Positions 46,135 to 55,907 of a stretch of DNA of 56,495 nucleotides are shown here, in pieces. The notes below the pieces were generated by a model that saw only the letters and a program-made list of their open reading frames with translations, was not told where the DNA came from and searched no databases. Numbering within the stretch: position 1 is the stretch's first letter; every line of letters begins with the position of its first letter. Source of the stretch: Psychromonas ossibalaenae ATCC BAA-1528. Lineage in GTDB: Bacteria > Pseudomonadota > Gammaproteobacteria > Enterobacterales > Psychromonadaceae. The DNA lies in assembly GCF_000381745.1 (NCBI RefSeq), contig NZ_KB906998.1:1-56495 (forward strand), in the 5' to 3' direction. Both the position numbers and the translations under genes were made by a program.

Positions 46135-46899
46135 GTGAAAAAAGTAATCATGCTGTTAAGTTTACTGCTTACTCTTACATTAGTGCATGCGGAGGAGAAA
46201 ATTCTGCAGGCAGATTTCCGCCATCGTCCGCCGGAAATGGTTGTTACAGGAGAGCAGATATCCGGACCTTTGAAGGATATTATTGAACAGGCCGCAGATA
46301 AAATAGGTTATAAAATAAAATGGCGGAAGGCGCCTTTTATTAGAAGCTTAAAAGGTCTGAAAGGCGGCAGTGTAGATCTTTTACCCAGGACGGTGAGAAA
46401 CGAAGCAAGAGAAAAGTTTATCACTTACCTTGGTCCAATTGGCTACCAGAAAAAGGACATTTTATTTTTAGTAAGAAAGGGCCGGCAGGATTTGATTAAC
46501 CACTATCAAGATCTCTACGGGATCAAAATAGCAGTTAAAAGAGGCACTGCTTATTTCAAGCGTTTTGATCAAGATAATGGCCTTGAAAAGCAGGTGCATA
46601 TGGATGATGGAAATATGGTGCGAATGTTCCAGCGGGACAGGTTTGATACCATGGCAGTACTTGATCGAGAAGCACTTGAAGATGCACTGCATAGGCATAA
46701 TATAACGGATTATGCCTATGCGAATTATAAGTATATTCAGAGAAATGGAAATTATTACGGCATGCCAAAAAAGTATGCCGGCAGTAGAATATTTAATCAG
46801 CTCAATAAGAGTCTGCTCAATATGGTAATTTCAGGTGAAATTACTCATATCTATAAACAATACGGGATTCGACCTCCTCTTCAGGATAAAGAAAAGTAA
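46135..46899 (+). CDS. Periplasmic solute-binding protein, family 3
   Basis: 254 residues starting at GTG, with CAGGGCAAGG before it. Signal peptide LLSLLLTLTLVHA; SBP_bac_3-like blocks GPLKDIIEQAADKIGYKI, GGSVDLLPRTVRNEAREKF and GIKIAVKRGTAYFKRF. It begins 53 bp after the beta-helix lipoprotein gene and may be co-transcribed. No transporter genes are adjacent. It differs from the 11696 protein, so it is not a recent duplicate. Confidence 0.82.
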   Translation: MKKVIMLLSLLLTLTLVHAEEKILQADFRHRPPEMVVTGEQISGPLKDIIEQAADKIGYKIKWRKAPFIRSLKGLKGGSVDLLPRTVRNEAREKFITYLGPIGYQKKDILFLVRKGRQDLINHYQDLYGIKIAVKRGTAYFKRFDQDNGLEKQVHMDDGNMVRMFQRDRFDTMAVLDREALEDALHRHNITDYAYANYKYIQRNGNYYGMPKKYAGSRIFNQLNKSLLNMVISGEITHIYKQYGIRPPLQDKEK

Positions 46900-46928
46900 C
46901 TGGCGGGTAGGTGCAGAGCAGACTACCG

Positions 46929-46958
46929 CAGCCGTAAATCTTAAAATATTTACGGCTG
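46929..46958. terminator. Bidirectional hairpin between the SBP and bactofilin genes
   Basis: CAGCCGTAAAT pairs perfectly with ATTTACGGCTG around an 8-base AT loop, between converging genes. Confidence 0.75.
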
Positions 46959-46980
46959 TATTGATGTCCGGTAATCTATA

Positions 46981-47448
46981 TTATTTATTAACCACTTTAT
47001 TACTGCTTTCAGATTTAAGCTGCTTGGCTAGATCATTGTTCTTTTCAGGTGCTGCCAGCTGGCCGCTGTTTTTGTCGATACTGGACACTGCTGTTTTTTC
47101 CATCGGGTGAATATCACCAAAGAACAGGCCGCCGCGGTCAATACTTAAATTGTCGCTGAATGCCGATCCGGTAATTTTACCTTTTTCGAGAATTTCTACC
47201 GCATTTGCATAACATGAGCCGTTAACCACACCATTGACTACGATTTTTTCAGCATAAATTTCACCTTTAACGCAGCCTTCGTGACTGATCACCACCATTT
47301 TTTCAGAAATGATCTTGCCTTCAACCTGGCCGTCTATCTGAATATCGCAGGCTAGTTGGATTGTACCAGTAATTCTGCATCCACTTGCGATAATAGTTGT
47401 AGCTGAGAGCTTATTTGGCGCTCCACTTTTTTTACCAAAAATTCCCAT
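46981..47448 (-). CDS. Bactofilin family cytoskeletal protein
   Basis: 155 residues. The beta-helical core repeats hydrophobic/Gly motifs (GTIQLACDIQIDGQVEGKI, VKGEIYAEKIVVNGVVNG, KITGSAFSDNLSI) between unstructured ends, as in bactofilins (DUF583). These polymers scaffold cell-wall enzymes at sites of curvature or stalk growth. The start lies inside the end of the M23 peptidase gene (97-bp overlap), and bactofilin-M23 pairs are known morphogenesis modules. Confidence 0.9.
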   Translation of the reverse strand: MGIFGKKSGAPNKLSATTIIASGCRITGTIQLACDIQIDGQVEGKIISEKMVVISHEGCVKGEIYAEKIVVNGVVNGSCYANAVEILEKGKITGSAFSDNLSIDRGGLFFGDIHPMEKTAVSSIDKNSGQLAAPEKNNDLAKQLKSESSNKVVNK

Positions 47449-48323
47449 TTTACCGCCTTTTCTTTTTCAAATATTGAATCAAAATTATTATTATCCCATT
47501 TTACAAACGAGAGCGGATCCAGTGCTCTGCCGATAAATCTAACTTCGTAGTGAAGATGCGGGCCCGATGATAGACCCGTGTTACCCGATTTGGCCAGCAG
47601 CTGTCCTTTTTCAACAAAGTCGCCGTTTTTAACTTTAAAAGCGCTTAAATGTGAAAACGATGAGGTAAAACCGAAACCATGCTGAAGACGTATAAAGTTA
47701 CCTGACCCTGCATTACTTTTACGTGCAATTTCAACAACACCATCGGCTGTTGCATAAACGGGCGTGCCGGTATTAACCGCAAAATCGAGACCGTTATGTC
47801 TCTTTTTTTTATTAGTTACCGGGTGAGTACGGTAACCAAATCGTGAGGAAAGGCGGGCATTTTTAACCGGTGCACCGTTAGGTATTGATTCCAGCAAACT
47901 AATACGGACTGCGGAATTAACCGCGGCTATATTTAAGCGCAGATCAAAACTGCTGTCTTTTTCACTGCTTAATGATGCCGGGTAGCTGTCTGTTTCAAGG
48001 TATTGTTCAATCTCATCGAGGCGTGTTGAAACGTCACTAATAAGAGAGTCTCTGTATTCTAGATCCTGTTCAAGGTCTTTGTTTTCAGAATTTAAATTTT
48101 CAATGGTCGACTGCAGCGTTGAGCTGTGCTGTTTGAGTTTATCTTCCTGTGCGCTGACTTGATCAACTTTTTGGGTAAGGTAGGAAAGGTTAAAAGCAAC
48201 GGCTAAAATCACCAGTAAAAAAACTGCCGCTGTGATTTTTAGAAATTGAGAATGCCATTTCTCAAAATGAAAACCTCTGGTTCCGTAAATAGTTGATATT
48301 GTAATGATGGATTTGTTTTTCAT
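47352..48323 (-). CDS. M23 family peptidoglycan peptidase
   Basis: 323 residues. One membrane segment (about 27-48), a coiled coil (about 50-110), then a lysostaphin-like domain with HNGLDFAVNTGTPVYATADG (first zinc ligands His and Asp) and GPHLHYEVRF (second pair HLH). It is anchored in the inner membrane and cuts peptide cross-links. The 3' end overlaps the bactofilin gene by 97 bp, so the two should be made together. Confidence 0.92.
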   Translation of the reverse strand: MKNKSIITISTIYGTRGFHFEKWHSQFLKITAAVFLLVILAVAFNLSYLTQKVDQVSAQEDKLKQHSSTLQSTIENLNSENKDLEQDLEYRDSLISDVSTRLDEIEQYLETDSYPASLSSEKDSSFDLRLNIAAVNSAVRISLLESIPNGAPVKNARLSSRFGYRTHPVTNKKKRHNGLDFAVNTGTPVYATADGVVEIARKSNAGSGNFIRLQHGFGFTSSFSHLSAFKVKNGDFVEKGQLLAKSGNTGLSSGPHLHYEVRFIGRALDPLSFVKWDNNNFDSIFEKEKAVKWEFLVKKVERQISSQLQLLSQVDAELLVQSN

Positions 48324-48524
48324 AGTAATAACGTGTTTTGGGCCATACCTTTATAATGCACAGTAACGATTAAATGCAGCAGTATTCTTATCTGTTCAAA
48401 TTTAAACAAGCAGGCAATAGTAGAGTATTACCTGCAGATTTACAGTAGTTTTCGAATTAGGTTTAAAAAAACAGCTGCGGGATCTAATTATTGAGTTGAT
48501 TTTATTAAATTATAATCACCCTTT

Positions 48525-48572
48525 CTGCTGTTTAAACACTCTGCTGTTTAAACACTCTGCTGTTCAAGCAGT
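48525..48572. repeat. 16-bp tandem repeat across the yjjG stop codon
   Basis: CTGCTGTTTAAACACT occurs at 48525-48540 and 48541-48556, with a diverged third copy at 48557-48572 inside the last codons. The yjjG stop (TTA on the plus strand) lies in the middle copy. Confidence 0.8.
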
Positions 48573-49231
48573 GCCTGCAGCTCATGTAAGGAGCTGACCT
48601 GATAATGCGGCCTAATGTCTGCCGGATTTTCCAGACCGTTCACATTTAACCAGCAGGTATCGAGGCCGGCATTTAAACCGCCTAATATATCTGAATGGGG
48701 ATTATCACCCACCATCAATACCTGATCTTTCTGCGGTTGTCCTATGCTGGCAAGTGCATGTTCAAAAATTCCCGGGTGCGGTTTGGCAAGGCCGACCTGC
48801 TCGGAGATAATCAGCGAATCGAAGTATTCAGTGAAACCGGTGCGTTTTAAACGGATCTCCTGAAGTTCGGTAAAACCATTGGTAATAATGCCCATTTTGA
48901 CTTTGCCGTGCAGTGAGGCAAGCAGTTCTTTAGCACCGGGCAGCGGTGAACAGATATCGGCCATTGCCTCCAGAAAAGCGCTGTTTAAAACCTGTGTGCT
49001 TACGTTGAGTTTTTCTGCCCATCCCTCAAAACGGATATTCTGCAGCTGTTTAGCGGTAATTGTACCGTCCTGGTAGTCGACCCACAAAGGTTTGTTGGTA
49101 ACCTGGTATTCCTCATAATCATGACGGGTAAAATCAATGTCGTAACGTGAAAACATTAACTGCAGCCCCTTAAATGCATCAAAGTGAAACAAGGTTTCAT
49201 CAGCATCAAACAGGATCCATTGGTATTTCAT
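48548..49231 (-). CDS. yjjG: Pyrimidine 5'-nucleotidase YjjG (HAD family)
   Basis: 227 residues matching E. coli YjjG throughout: [16 protein letters not shown] (nucleophile D9), [47 protein letters not shown]. It hydrolyses noncanonical and standard pyrimidine nucleoside monophosphates (house-cleaning). The C-terminus EQQSV lies in a 16-bp tandem repeat, so its last residues may vary between strains. Confidence 0.93.
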   Translation of the reverse strand: MKYQWILFDADETLFHFDAFKGLQLMFSRYDIDFTRHDYEEYQVTNKPLWVDYQDGTITAKQLQNIRFEGWAEKLNVSTQVLNSAFLEAMADICSPLPGAKELLASLHGKVKMGIITNGFTELQEIRLKRTGFTEYFDSLIISEQVGLAKPHPGIFEHALASIGQPQKDQVLMVGDNPHSDILGGLNAGLDTCWLNVNGLENPADIRPHYQVSSLHELQALLEQQSV

Positions 49232-49521
49232 TATTTATCTCCAGCGGCTGAAAAGCCTTTAAACATGCAGTACTATTTCTGCTAAGTCTGCATAATAAGC
49301 TAGTTAGCAGCTAAACCCTAATTAGGTGTATTTGCAGATGATTAAGCATGCTTCTGTGCATGGCTGTCACTTCTTTCCCACAGTACTTAAACCTCTGCGT
49401 GTCTTAAATGTAGCGCTGGCTCACTTTTATCATTATAAAATTAAACGGCAACGAAAAATCAATTGGTTATGTTCTATTCTTTTATCTGCAGCCTAAGCTG
49501 AACTGCCAAAAGGAATTTCTG

Positions 49522-52500
49522 ATGTTGTTTAAACGTATAATCATCATGCTGGTTACGCTGCTCGGCTGTTTATTGAGTTTACCGGGTTATTCACAACAGA
49601 CAGAGACAGCCGCTTCGTGGGAGCAGTGGGTGGCAGAGCGCCATCCTGATTTAGACTGTCCCTGGCTTATATCTGCGAAGAACAAAAAAATTTGTAACTG
49701 GCCGGGAGAGTTTGTCGGCCGGATAGTGGATGACGGCATGTTGTTTGAAATGACGGTACAGGTCTTCTCCAAAGATGCACTGGTAAACTTACCCGGCAGT
49801 AAACGTAACTGGCCGGGCGCTTTAACGGTTAATAAACAACCGGCCGCTTCAGTTGATCACAACGGAACACCAAGGCTGCATCTTCAAAACGGCAGTAATA
49901 TTATTCGCGGCAAGTTCCTATGGCAGGAAATCCCGCCGGCTATTGCGCTGCCGGACAATATTGGTTTAGTGAAAGTATTAAGAGGCGGTAAAGATCTACC
50001 AATCAGCATTAATAACGGACGTCTTATTTTATCGGCGCACCAAAAAGAAGCGCGGCTTAATGATAAAAATACACTGAAAATTCAGGTATACCGGGCAGTA
50101 AAGGATGCAGTGCCGATCTCTTTAACTACCATTATAAAACTCTTCGTTAGTGGTAAACCCCGTGAAATAACCATAGGGCAGGTTTCAATTGCAGACAGCA
50201 GAACAATTTCTCTACACTCACCTTTACCGGCAAGGTTAGAAGAAGACGGTATGCTTCGGGTGCAGGTGAAGCCGGGAATACATACAATAACAGTGACGGG
50301 GCGTTTTACAGATAACCGCACCGCTGTTTCCACCCGCAAGGTTTCTGCGCAGTGGCCGCAGTATGAGTATTTTTCTTTTATCGCCGATCCCCGTATCCGG
50401 GAAGTAAAAATCAACGCGGTTAAAAGCATTGATACATCACTGGTTGATGTACCGGCGCAGTGGAAATCTTACCCGACTTACCGCCTGGAAGAGGGGGACA
50501 CACTGCTGCTTGAGACGATAACGCGCGGAGACAGTGCTTCACATCACAACAGTATTAATATTGACCGGCAGATCTGGCTGTCCTTTGACGGAAACGATGC
50601 CACAGTCAAAGATAATATCAGTGGTAAAATGCATCAGGGCTGGCGTTTAGATGCAGCCGACAGTATCCGTTTAGGGCGCGCGTCGGTTAATCATACTCCG
50701 GTATTAATTACCCGTTTTGCAGGCAGCCAGGGCGTGGAAATCCGCAGTCCGCAGATAAATTTACAAGCGGTCAGCTCTATTGCATCAGTGAAGAATATCA
50801 ATGCGGTGGGCTGGCAGACAGATGTTGAACAATTAACGGCGGTGATCCACCTTCCTCCTGGATGGCGTGCGGTTCACGCCGGCGGTGTTGACGGCATTAG
50901 CGGTACCTGGATTCAGAAGTGGAATTTATGGGATATCTTCTGGCTGATGATTTTAATTGCGGCGGCCAGGAAGCTGCTTGGCGTGAAAGGGGCGCTGTTA
51001 ATGGCGCTGACATTAGTGTTTACTTTTCATGAACAACAGGCACCGAATACGCTTTGGGCTATTTTGCTGGCCTTTATCGCGATTATCGGATTACCGCTAG
51101 GCAGGCATAAGCTGTGGCTGAGCAGAATGGCACTGCTGCCGGCGGCCGCTTTAGTACTGACATTTATCGTTTTCACTATCAGTTCGCTGCGCTTAGCGGT
51201 ATATCCGACACTGGAAAAACACGATATGCACAGTTATCAGGTAAGCCCGCCGGTTTATCAGCAGAATGCGGCTCCGGCAGAGGTACTGATGCAGGAGATG
51301 GATGAGGCGGTTATTGTCAGAAGTAAAAAAGACAGTCGACGTGAGAAACAAGTCAAACGTGATATTTATTCACAGAGCGGAGGCAAAGCGAAACAAAATT
51401 TATATCAGGTAGGAGATAATGACCGCGTGCAGACCGGGCCGGGCATTCCCACGTGGTCTTGGAACGCTTTATATATTAACTCCTCGGGCACAGTGACAAC
51501 GGAACAGCAGATTCATCTGCTGCTTTCTTCTCCGTTACTGACTGCGCTGTGGCGGATTATTAATGTTGTGCTGATTGGTTTTACCGGGGCTGTTGTGCTG
51601 CGCCGCCTTTTAAGGGCTGCACAGTTTAAAAAAGACAAACCGGATCAAAACGCTCCTGACAGCGGCGAAGCACCGCTTGATAATCAGCCCCGTCGTTCAG
51701 AACCTGCAGTACTTAGCGTTATGCTTCCGTTAATAAGTGGGCTTATGCTTGTTGCAGCGCAGAGTGCGGATGCGGCGGATCGGCTTCCGGAAGAAAACGG
51801 CTATCCACCTGAATATCTGCTTAATGAATATGAAACCCGTCTGTTAAAGTCGCCGCCTTGCCTGCCGTTTTGTGTATCGTTAGATAATGGTCTGCTGCTG
51901 GTAAAGGATAATCAGTTAAGTATTAGCTTTGCTATTTCTGCCGATGCCGATATTGCCATGCCCCTGCCCACTGGGGGAGAAACCTGGCGGGCGGAAAAAA
52001 TCCTGCTTGATAATAAGCCGACAGTGCTGAGAAAGTCTAAAGGTGTGCTGACGGCGTTTATTGCTCAAGGGCATCATTCGTTCACTATCTCGGGAGCGGT
52101 GAAAAATGAACAGATATCCATTAACCTGCCGCACAATATTCATAACTTCAGGGTTAATGCGCCGTCCTGGTTAATTGACGGTGTCCGCAACGGCGTGGTG
52201 GTTAATAACAGTATCGGCCTCACCTCAAAAGAGGTGCTTGCCCGCCAGGACAGCAATACGCTGGCGCCGCTGCCGGTGAAGCCGTATGCTGTTGTGCACC
52301 GCCGCATAACCCTTGGTAAAGAGTGGCGCATGTTGACCCGCGTAGAAAAGCTGGCGCCGACAGTTGATGCCGCCTCATTTAATATTGCCTTGTTAAAGGG
52401 CGAACAGCTGTTGTCTGCTTATCCGGTTAATGAAAACGGCACCGTTAATGTACAGATCCCGAAAAACCAGCGTACTATCAGCTGGCTGTCGGCACTGCAG

Positions 52501-53694
52501 CCGAGTGAAAGTATTCGTCTTACAGCAGCGGATAACCCTGCCTACTCAGAAACCTGGACATTAATACCTTCCTCTATCTGGCACGTAAAATTTGCCGGTA
52601 TTAAACCGCTAAAATCGGATCTTAACAGCGGTCAGCTGCAGCCGACCTGGAAACCATGGCCGGGCGAATCCCTTGATATCCATGTAAAACGTCCTGATGG
52701 TGTGCCCGGTGAAATATTTACCACTGAAAAGGCGGCGTTAGTGCAGCAGTCCGGTAAAAATGTACAAAAATCAACTCTCAAACTAAAAGTCAGAGCCAGT
52801 CAGGGTACGGCTTATGAAATTGCCCTAGCTGAAGGGGCTAAAATTAATTCGCTGCTGCACGACGGACGGAAAATGAGTATTAACAGCGGCAGCCGCGCGG
52901 TTGTACAGCTGCACCCCGGCGAACAGCAGATTGAGCTGGAATTTGAAAGGCGTGCTGAACTGAGCTGGAGTAACAGCAGTGCTGCTGTAAAACTGCCGGG
53001 TAAAACCGTTAATATTAATATCGAATACCACCTTACCCGCGACCGCTGGTTAATTTATTTGAACGGTCCGTCCCTTGGAGCTTCGATGTTATATTGGGGA
53101 GTGCTCTTTGTTATCTTAATCGGCGCGCTGGTCCTGCCGGTTATCGCCCGGAAACTGCAGTTGAACATGCCGATAAGTACATTCGGCTGGATTTTATTAG
53201 GTCTCGGCTTTTCAACGGTTAACAGCTACGGTGTGCTGATAACCGCACTGTTCTTTTTTGTAACGGCACTGCGCAGCCAGTTTGTTAAGCCTGCTTCAAT
53301 GAAGCGCTGGCAGTTTAATTTTCTGCAGCTGAGTCTACTGAGCTTAACCGTTATTTGTGTTATCTCTCTGCTTGTATCGATTCCGATAGGTCTGCTGTCA
53401 ACACCGGAAATGCAGGTCACAGGTAACGGCAGTTACGGTCATTATTTTAAGTTCTTTCAGGATACAGCCGCAGACGGCCGGCTGCCGCTTGTCACTGTGT
53501 TCAGCCTGCCGATGTGGTTTTATCGGGTGGTGATGCTGGCCTGGTCTTTATGGGTAGCAACCCGCTTAATCAGCTGGAGTAAATGGTGGTTTGCTGCTTA
53601 TTCATATAACGGAGCCTGGATTGCTAAACCTAAAAAAGTAGAGGGCGGAACAAAACAGCAAGCCGAGTCTGAAGAGAATATTAAAGACGCTTAA
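49522..53694 (+). CDS. Very large hypothetical membrane protein (1390 aa)
   Basis: Signal peptide (LVTLLGCLLSLPGYS), then a beta-rich periplasmic half with LDCPWLISAKNKKICNWPGEF. A group of membrane segments lies near 469-565, another near 672-698. A signal-peptide-like stretch (SGLMLVAAQSADAADRLP, about 738-755) opens a second exported half that again has a Cys-rich start (PPCLPFCVSLDNGLLL). Four or more membrane segments close the protein (about 1188-1352). The two halves look like fused related proteins. I do not recognise the family. The start has AAAGGA upstream; a terminator follows. Confidence 0.8.
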   Translation: MLFKRIIIMLVTLLGCLLSLPGYSQQTETAASWEQWVAERHPDLDCPWLISAKNKKICNWPGEFVGRIVDDGMLFEMTVQVFSKDALVNLPGSKRNWPGALTVNKQPAASVDHNGTPRLHLQNGSNIIRGKFLWQEIPPAIALPDNIGLVKVLRGGKDLPISINNGRLILSAHQKEARLNDKNTLKIQVYRAVKDAVPISLTTIIKLFVSGKPREITIGQVSIADSRTISLHSPLPARLEEDGMLRVQVKPGIHTITVTGRFTDNRTAVSTRKVSAQWPQYEYFSFIADPRIREVKINAVKSIDTSLVDVPAQWKSYPTYRLEEGDTLLLETITRGDSASHHNSINIDRQIWLSFDGNDATVKDNISGKMHQGWRLDAADSIRLGRASVNHTPVLITRFAGSQGVEIRSPQINLQAVSSIASVKNINAVGWQTDVEQLTAVIHLPPGWRAVHAGGVDGISGTWIQKWNLWDIFWLMILIAAARKLLGVKGALLMALTLVFTFHEQQAPNTLWAILLAFIAIIGLPLGRHKLWLSRMALLPAAALVLTFIVFTISSLRLAVYPTLEKHDMHSYQVSPPVYQQNAAPAEVLMQEMDEAVIVRSKKDSRREKQVKRDIYSQSGGKAKQNLYQVGDNDRVQTGPGIPTWSWNALYINSSGTVTTEQQIHLLLSSPLLTALWRIINVVLIGFTGAVVLRRLLRAAQFKKDKPDQNAPDSGEAPLDNQPRRSEPAVLSVMLPLISGLMLVAAQSADAADRLPEENGYPPEYLLNEYETRLLKSPPCLPFCVSLDNGLLLVKDNQLSISFAISADADIAMPLPTGGETWRAEKILLDNKPTVLRKSKGVLTAFIAQGHHSFTISGAVKNEQISINLPHNIHNFRVNAPSWLIDGVRNGVVVNNSIGLTSKEVLARQDSNTLAPLPVKPYAVVHRRITLGKEWRMLTRVEKLAPTVDAASFNIALLKGEQLLSAYPVNENGTVNVQIPKNQRTISWLSALQPSESIRLTAADNPAYSETWTLIPSSIWHVKFAGIKPLKSDLNSGQLQPTWKPWPGESLDIHVKRPDGVPGEIFTTEKAALVQQSGKNVQKSTLKLKVRASQGTAYEIALAEGAKINSLLHDGRKMSINSGSRAVVQLHPGEQQIELEFERRAELSWSNSSAAVKLPGKTVNINIEYHLTRDRWLIYLNGPSLGASMLYWGVLFVILIGALVLPVIARKLQLNMPISTFGWILLGLGFSTVNSYGVLITALFFFVTALRSQFVKPASMKRWQFNFLQLSLLSLTVICVISLLVSIPIGLLSTPEMQVTGNGSYGHYFKFFQDTAADGRLPLVTVFSLPMWFYRVVMLAWSLWVATRLISWSKWWFAAYSYNGAWIAKPKKVEGGTKQQAESEENIKDA

Positions 53695-53725
53695 ATAGTG
53701 CTTAGCGATGTAAATAAAGGCTTAG

Positions 53726-53754
53726 TAAAAATCCTGCTTATGCAGGATTTTTTG
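53726..53754. terminator. Terminator after the large membrane-protein gene
   Basis: AAAATCCTGC pairs with GCAGGATTTT around TTAT, followed by further T residues; it may also serve the converging gene at 53835. Confidence 0.9.
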
Positions 53755-53834
53755 TGTTTATACGCGCCTGCGTCCTCAGGTTTTATTAGGAAAAGGATTG
53801 AAAAATCATAGTCTTTAGTTATACCCGTTTGTCA

Positions 53835-54941
53835 TTAATAATTACTTTCAAAGACGATATTGATTGTTTCGCTGTATATTCTTCCCGGCGGCGCTTTATT
53901 GATACCGCTTAATTCAAAGGCCAGTTCAGCGGTACTGCGCAGCGGATCCAGATCGTCGCCGATTAAGCTTTCATCGCCGACCATGACGGCTGTCTGGTGT
54001 TTTAAATCCAGACTTATCCCGGTCTGTATAAAGTTGACTTTGCTGTGCAGCTCCAGCTCCGGATGACCGAAATTACAGTTACCAGCTGCACTGGCACCGG
54101 ACTGACCGCATTGTAAAGTCATGCTGTAGGGGTCATTGGTATCAACAACAAAAGGCAGCCTGCCGATCATTAGATCATCATCTTTTGGATCGGCCTGCAG
54201 GGCAATGGCGCTGTAAGGAAAGTCCAGATAAAAATACTGCGGTATTTCTAGAGTTATAACTGGTATGACTGGTCCAACCGGTGTAACCGGAGTTCCCGGT
54301 TCTCCCTGTTTCCCTGATCCAGCTGTGCTAATTGCCAGCACCGAAGGGTCAAAAATATAACCTGTTAGGGAATAAGTGCCGCCTCTTACTTTAAGCGGGT
54401 CTAGTACTTCAAATGCGAAATATGTACTTTCGTATTTCTTGCTTCCCGAAACATAGCGAACAGCCATAGAAGCAGTTGATCCGAGTCGCTTTCGTGCATA
54501 TGAGCTGCCTTTCTCATTTATTTCTTCTTTACATGCTGTATCGCCGGATATTTTATAGGCTATTGCGCCTTTATGGGGTTCCTTAGCGGCAGTAACATAA
54601 GCTTTATAAAAACCCAGCGGCCATATTCTCATATCAAGCGTATGACCCTTGTCACTAATCAAGGTCACCTCAGCGGGCTGACCACCTAAAGAAAAGGTTC
54701 TTAAATTTTTATCTGCAGTAATTTCTCCTCCAGGACCACTAGGCGTCATAACCCTTGCGGCTGCCGAAGCTGTTCCTGTAGTGCAGGCCGCCCCTCTAGC
54801 GCTTCCGCCAATTGCGTAACTATCTCCATTGGCTAGAGTAAGATTTATCCCACCGTACGACACGATTGCAATAGTCTGAATACTGTAGAGGCTTAAGAAA
54901 GCAGTCGACATAAAAGTTAAAATTATGCGTACTGTAACCAT
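53835..54941 (-). CDS. Exported hypothetical protein
   Basis: 368 residues from the ATG at 54941 (AAGAG upstream); a TTG start 33 bp earlier would run into the duplicated remnant. Signal peptide ILTFMSTAFLSLYSIQTIAI. N-terminal half Gly/Ala/Ser-rich; a Pro/Gly linker KQGEPGTPVTPVGPVIPVI near the middle; C-terminal half beta-rich with SGASAAGNCNFGHPEL and the end PGRIYSETINIVF. The pattern recalls fimbrial/adhesin or spore-coat-U-like exported subunits, but no family is assigned. A truncated duplicate of its 3' end lies immediately upstream. Confidence 0.75.
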   Translation of the reverse strand: MVTVRIILTFMSTAFLSLYSIQTIAIVSYGGINLTLANGDSYAIGGSARGAACTTGTASAAARVMTPSGPGGEITADKNLRTFSLGGQPAEVTLISDKGHTLDMRIWPLGFYKAYVTAAKEPHKGAIAYKISGDTACKEEINEKGSSYARKRLGSTASMAVRYVSGSKKYESTYFAFEVLDPLKVRGGTYSLTGYIFDPSVLAISTAGSGKQGEPGTPVTPVGPVIPVITLEIPQYFYLDFPYSAIALQADPKDDDLMIGRLPFVVDTNDPYSMTLQCGQSGASAAGNCNFGHPELELHSKVNFIQTGISLDLKHQTAVMVGDESLIGDDLDPLRSTAELAFELSGINKAPPGRIYSETINIVFESNY

Positions 54942-54945
54942 TTTT

Positions 54946-55129
54946 TTACTCTTGTATTTGGTGATTTCTTTCAAAAATGATATCGATTATTTCACTGTAC
55001 ATTCTTCCCGGCGGCGCTTTACTGATGCCGCTTAATTCAAAGGACAGTTCGGCGGTAGTGCGCAGCGGATCTAGATCGTCGCCGATCAGGCTTTCATCGC
55101 CGACCATGACGGCTGTCTGGTGTTTTAAA
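54946..55129 (-). pseudogene. Truncated duplicate of the 3' end of the exported-protein gene
   Basis: The minus frame reads LKHQTAVMVGDESLIGDDL then DPLRTTAELSFELSGISKA and PPGRMYSEIIDIIF, nearly the same as the end of the 53835 gene. It stops 4 bp before that gene's ATG. Upstream, homology breaks at GTTTTAAATCCCGG, where eight bases present in the intact gene are missing, and then unrelated DNA begins. Only the tail of a former tandem copy remains. Confidence 0.85.
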
Positions 55130-55907
55130 TCCCGGTCCTTGCATGATCATCTCTATCACTTAGTGAGTGTGTCTAATGAGATCATGAAATAAAAGTTTTT
55201 ATAAAAAGGGAAACAGATAATTAACCGAGGATGTGTAGACACGGAATAAATACCCGAAATAATACCTGTATGTGAGTAGCCGACCGTCAACTGTCAGCGT
55301 AATACTCTGCATTCGCCGGAATTTGTGCAGTTAGCTGCATATGCTCATTTAGTCTCGGGGCTGCATTTTCAACCAGGCTGGTGGAAATGTGATCCAGAAT
55401 TAAGCGTACGCACCTATTCGAAAACCTTTAAAGCGCCATAGTCTGCGGTTATCCGAACAATATGCTCCACCGTTCACAACAGCGGGAATAAGGCTTTGTG
55501 AATCGTTATGAAATGCACCGGTCAGGGAAAAGCAGCAGGCGGACGGCAAGTATAGAAATACTTAAGCAGTATTTCGGAATATTGAAAAACGAAAATTCTG
55601 TAGAGCTTAATATTTTTATTAATTAAATTATAGGGGCTGAGGCTGTATTGAAAGAACTGACCTGCCATAGTGTTTTTAGCTAATCTTCTGATTTAAGACT
55701 ATAAGGTGTTAATGTCTGCTATTTAAGATATTTTAACTGCGTATTAGCTGCTTCTTACATATTTTTACAATCATTTAGAGGTGATAAATGCGCGTTGGCT
55801 TTATGTTTATTTGCTACAATCAGGTAAGATTGATGTTTTTTTGTTTGTTCGTAAGTATGCTGTCAAATACATGGTCGTATATTAACTGCATATAGAGGAG
55901 CCTATAA
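55130..55907. other. Decayed region with LysR remnant
   Basis: Apart from the LysR remnant (55287-55560) I see only a short inverted repeat, CATGATC at 55142-55148 with GATCATG at 55180-55186, and the AT-rich leader of the 55908 gene. Confidence 0.5.
55287..55560 (-). pseudogene. Remnant of a LysR-type regulator C-terminus
   Basis: One minus frame reads LTGAFHNDSQSLIPAVVNGG, the end of a LysR effector domain. A second frame continues CVRLILDHISTSLVENAAPR and ends with a stop complementary to 55287-55289. Stop codons and a frame change separate the parts and the DNA-binding domain is absent. Confidence 0.5.

Noticed and set aside
54977..55192. Plus-strand frame similar to the one at 53860-54066
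   Set aside because: Both are antisense to the two copies of the exported-protein 3' end.
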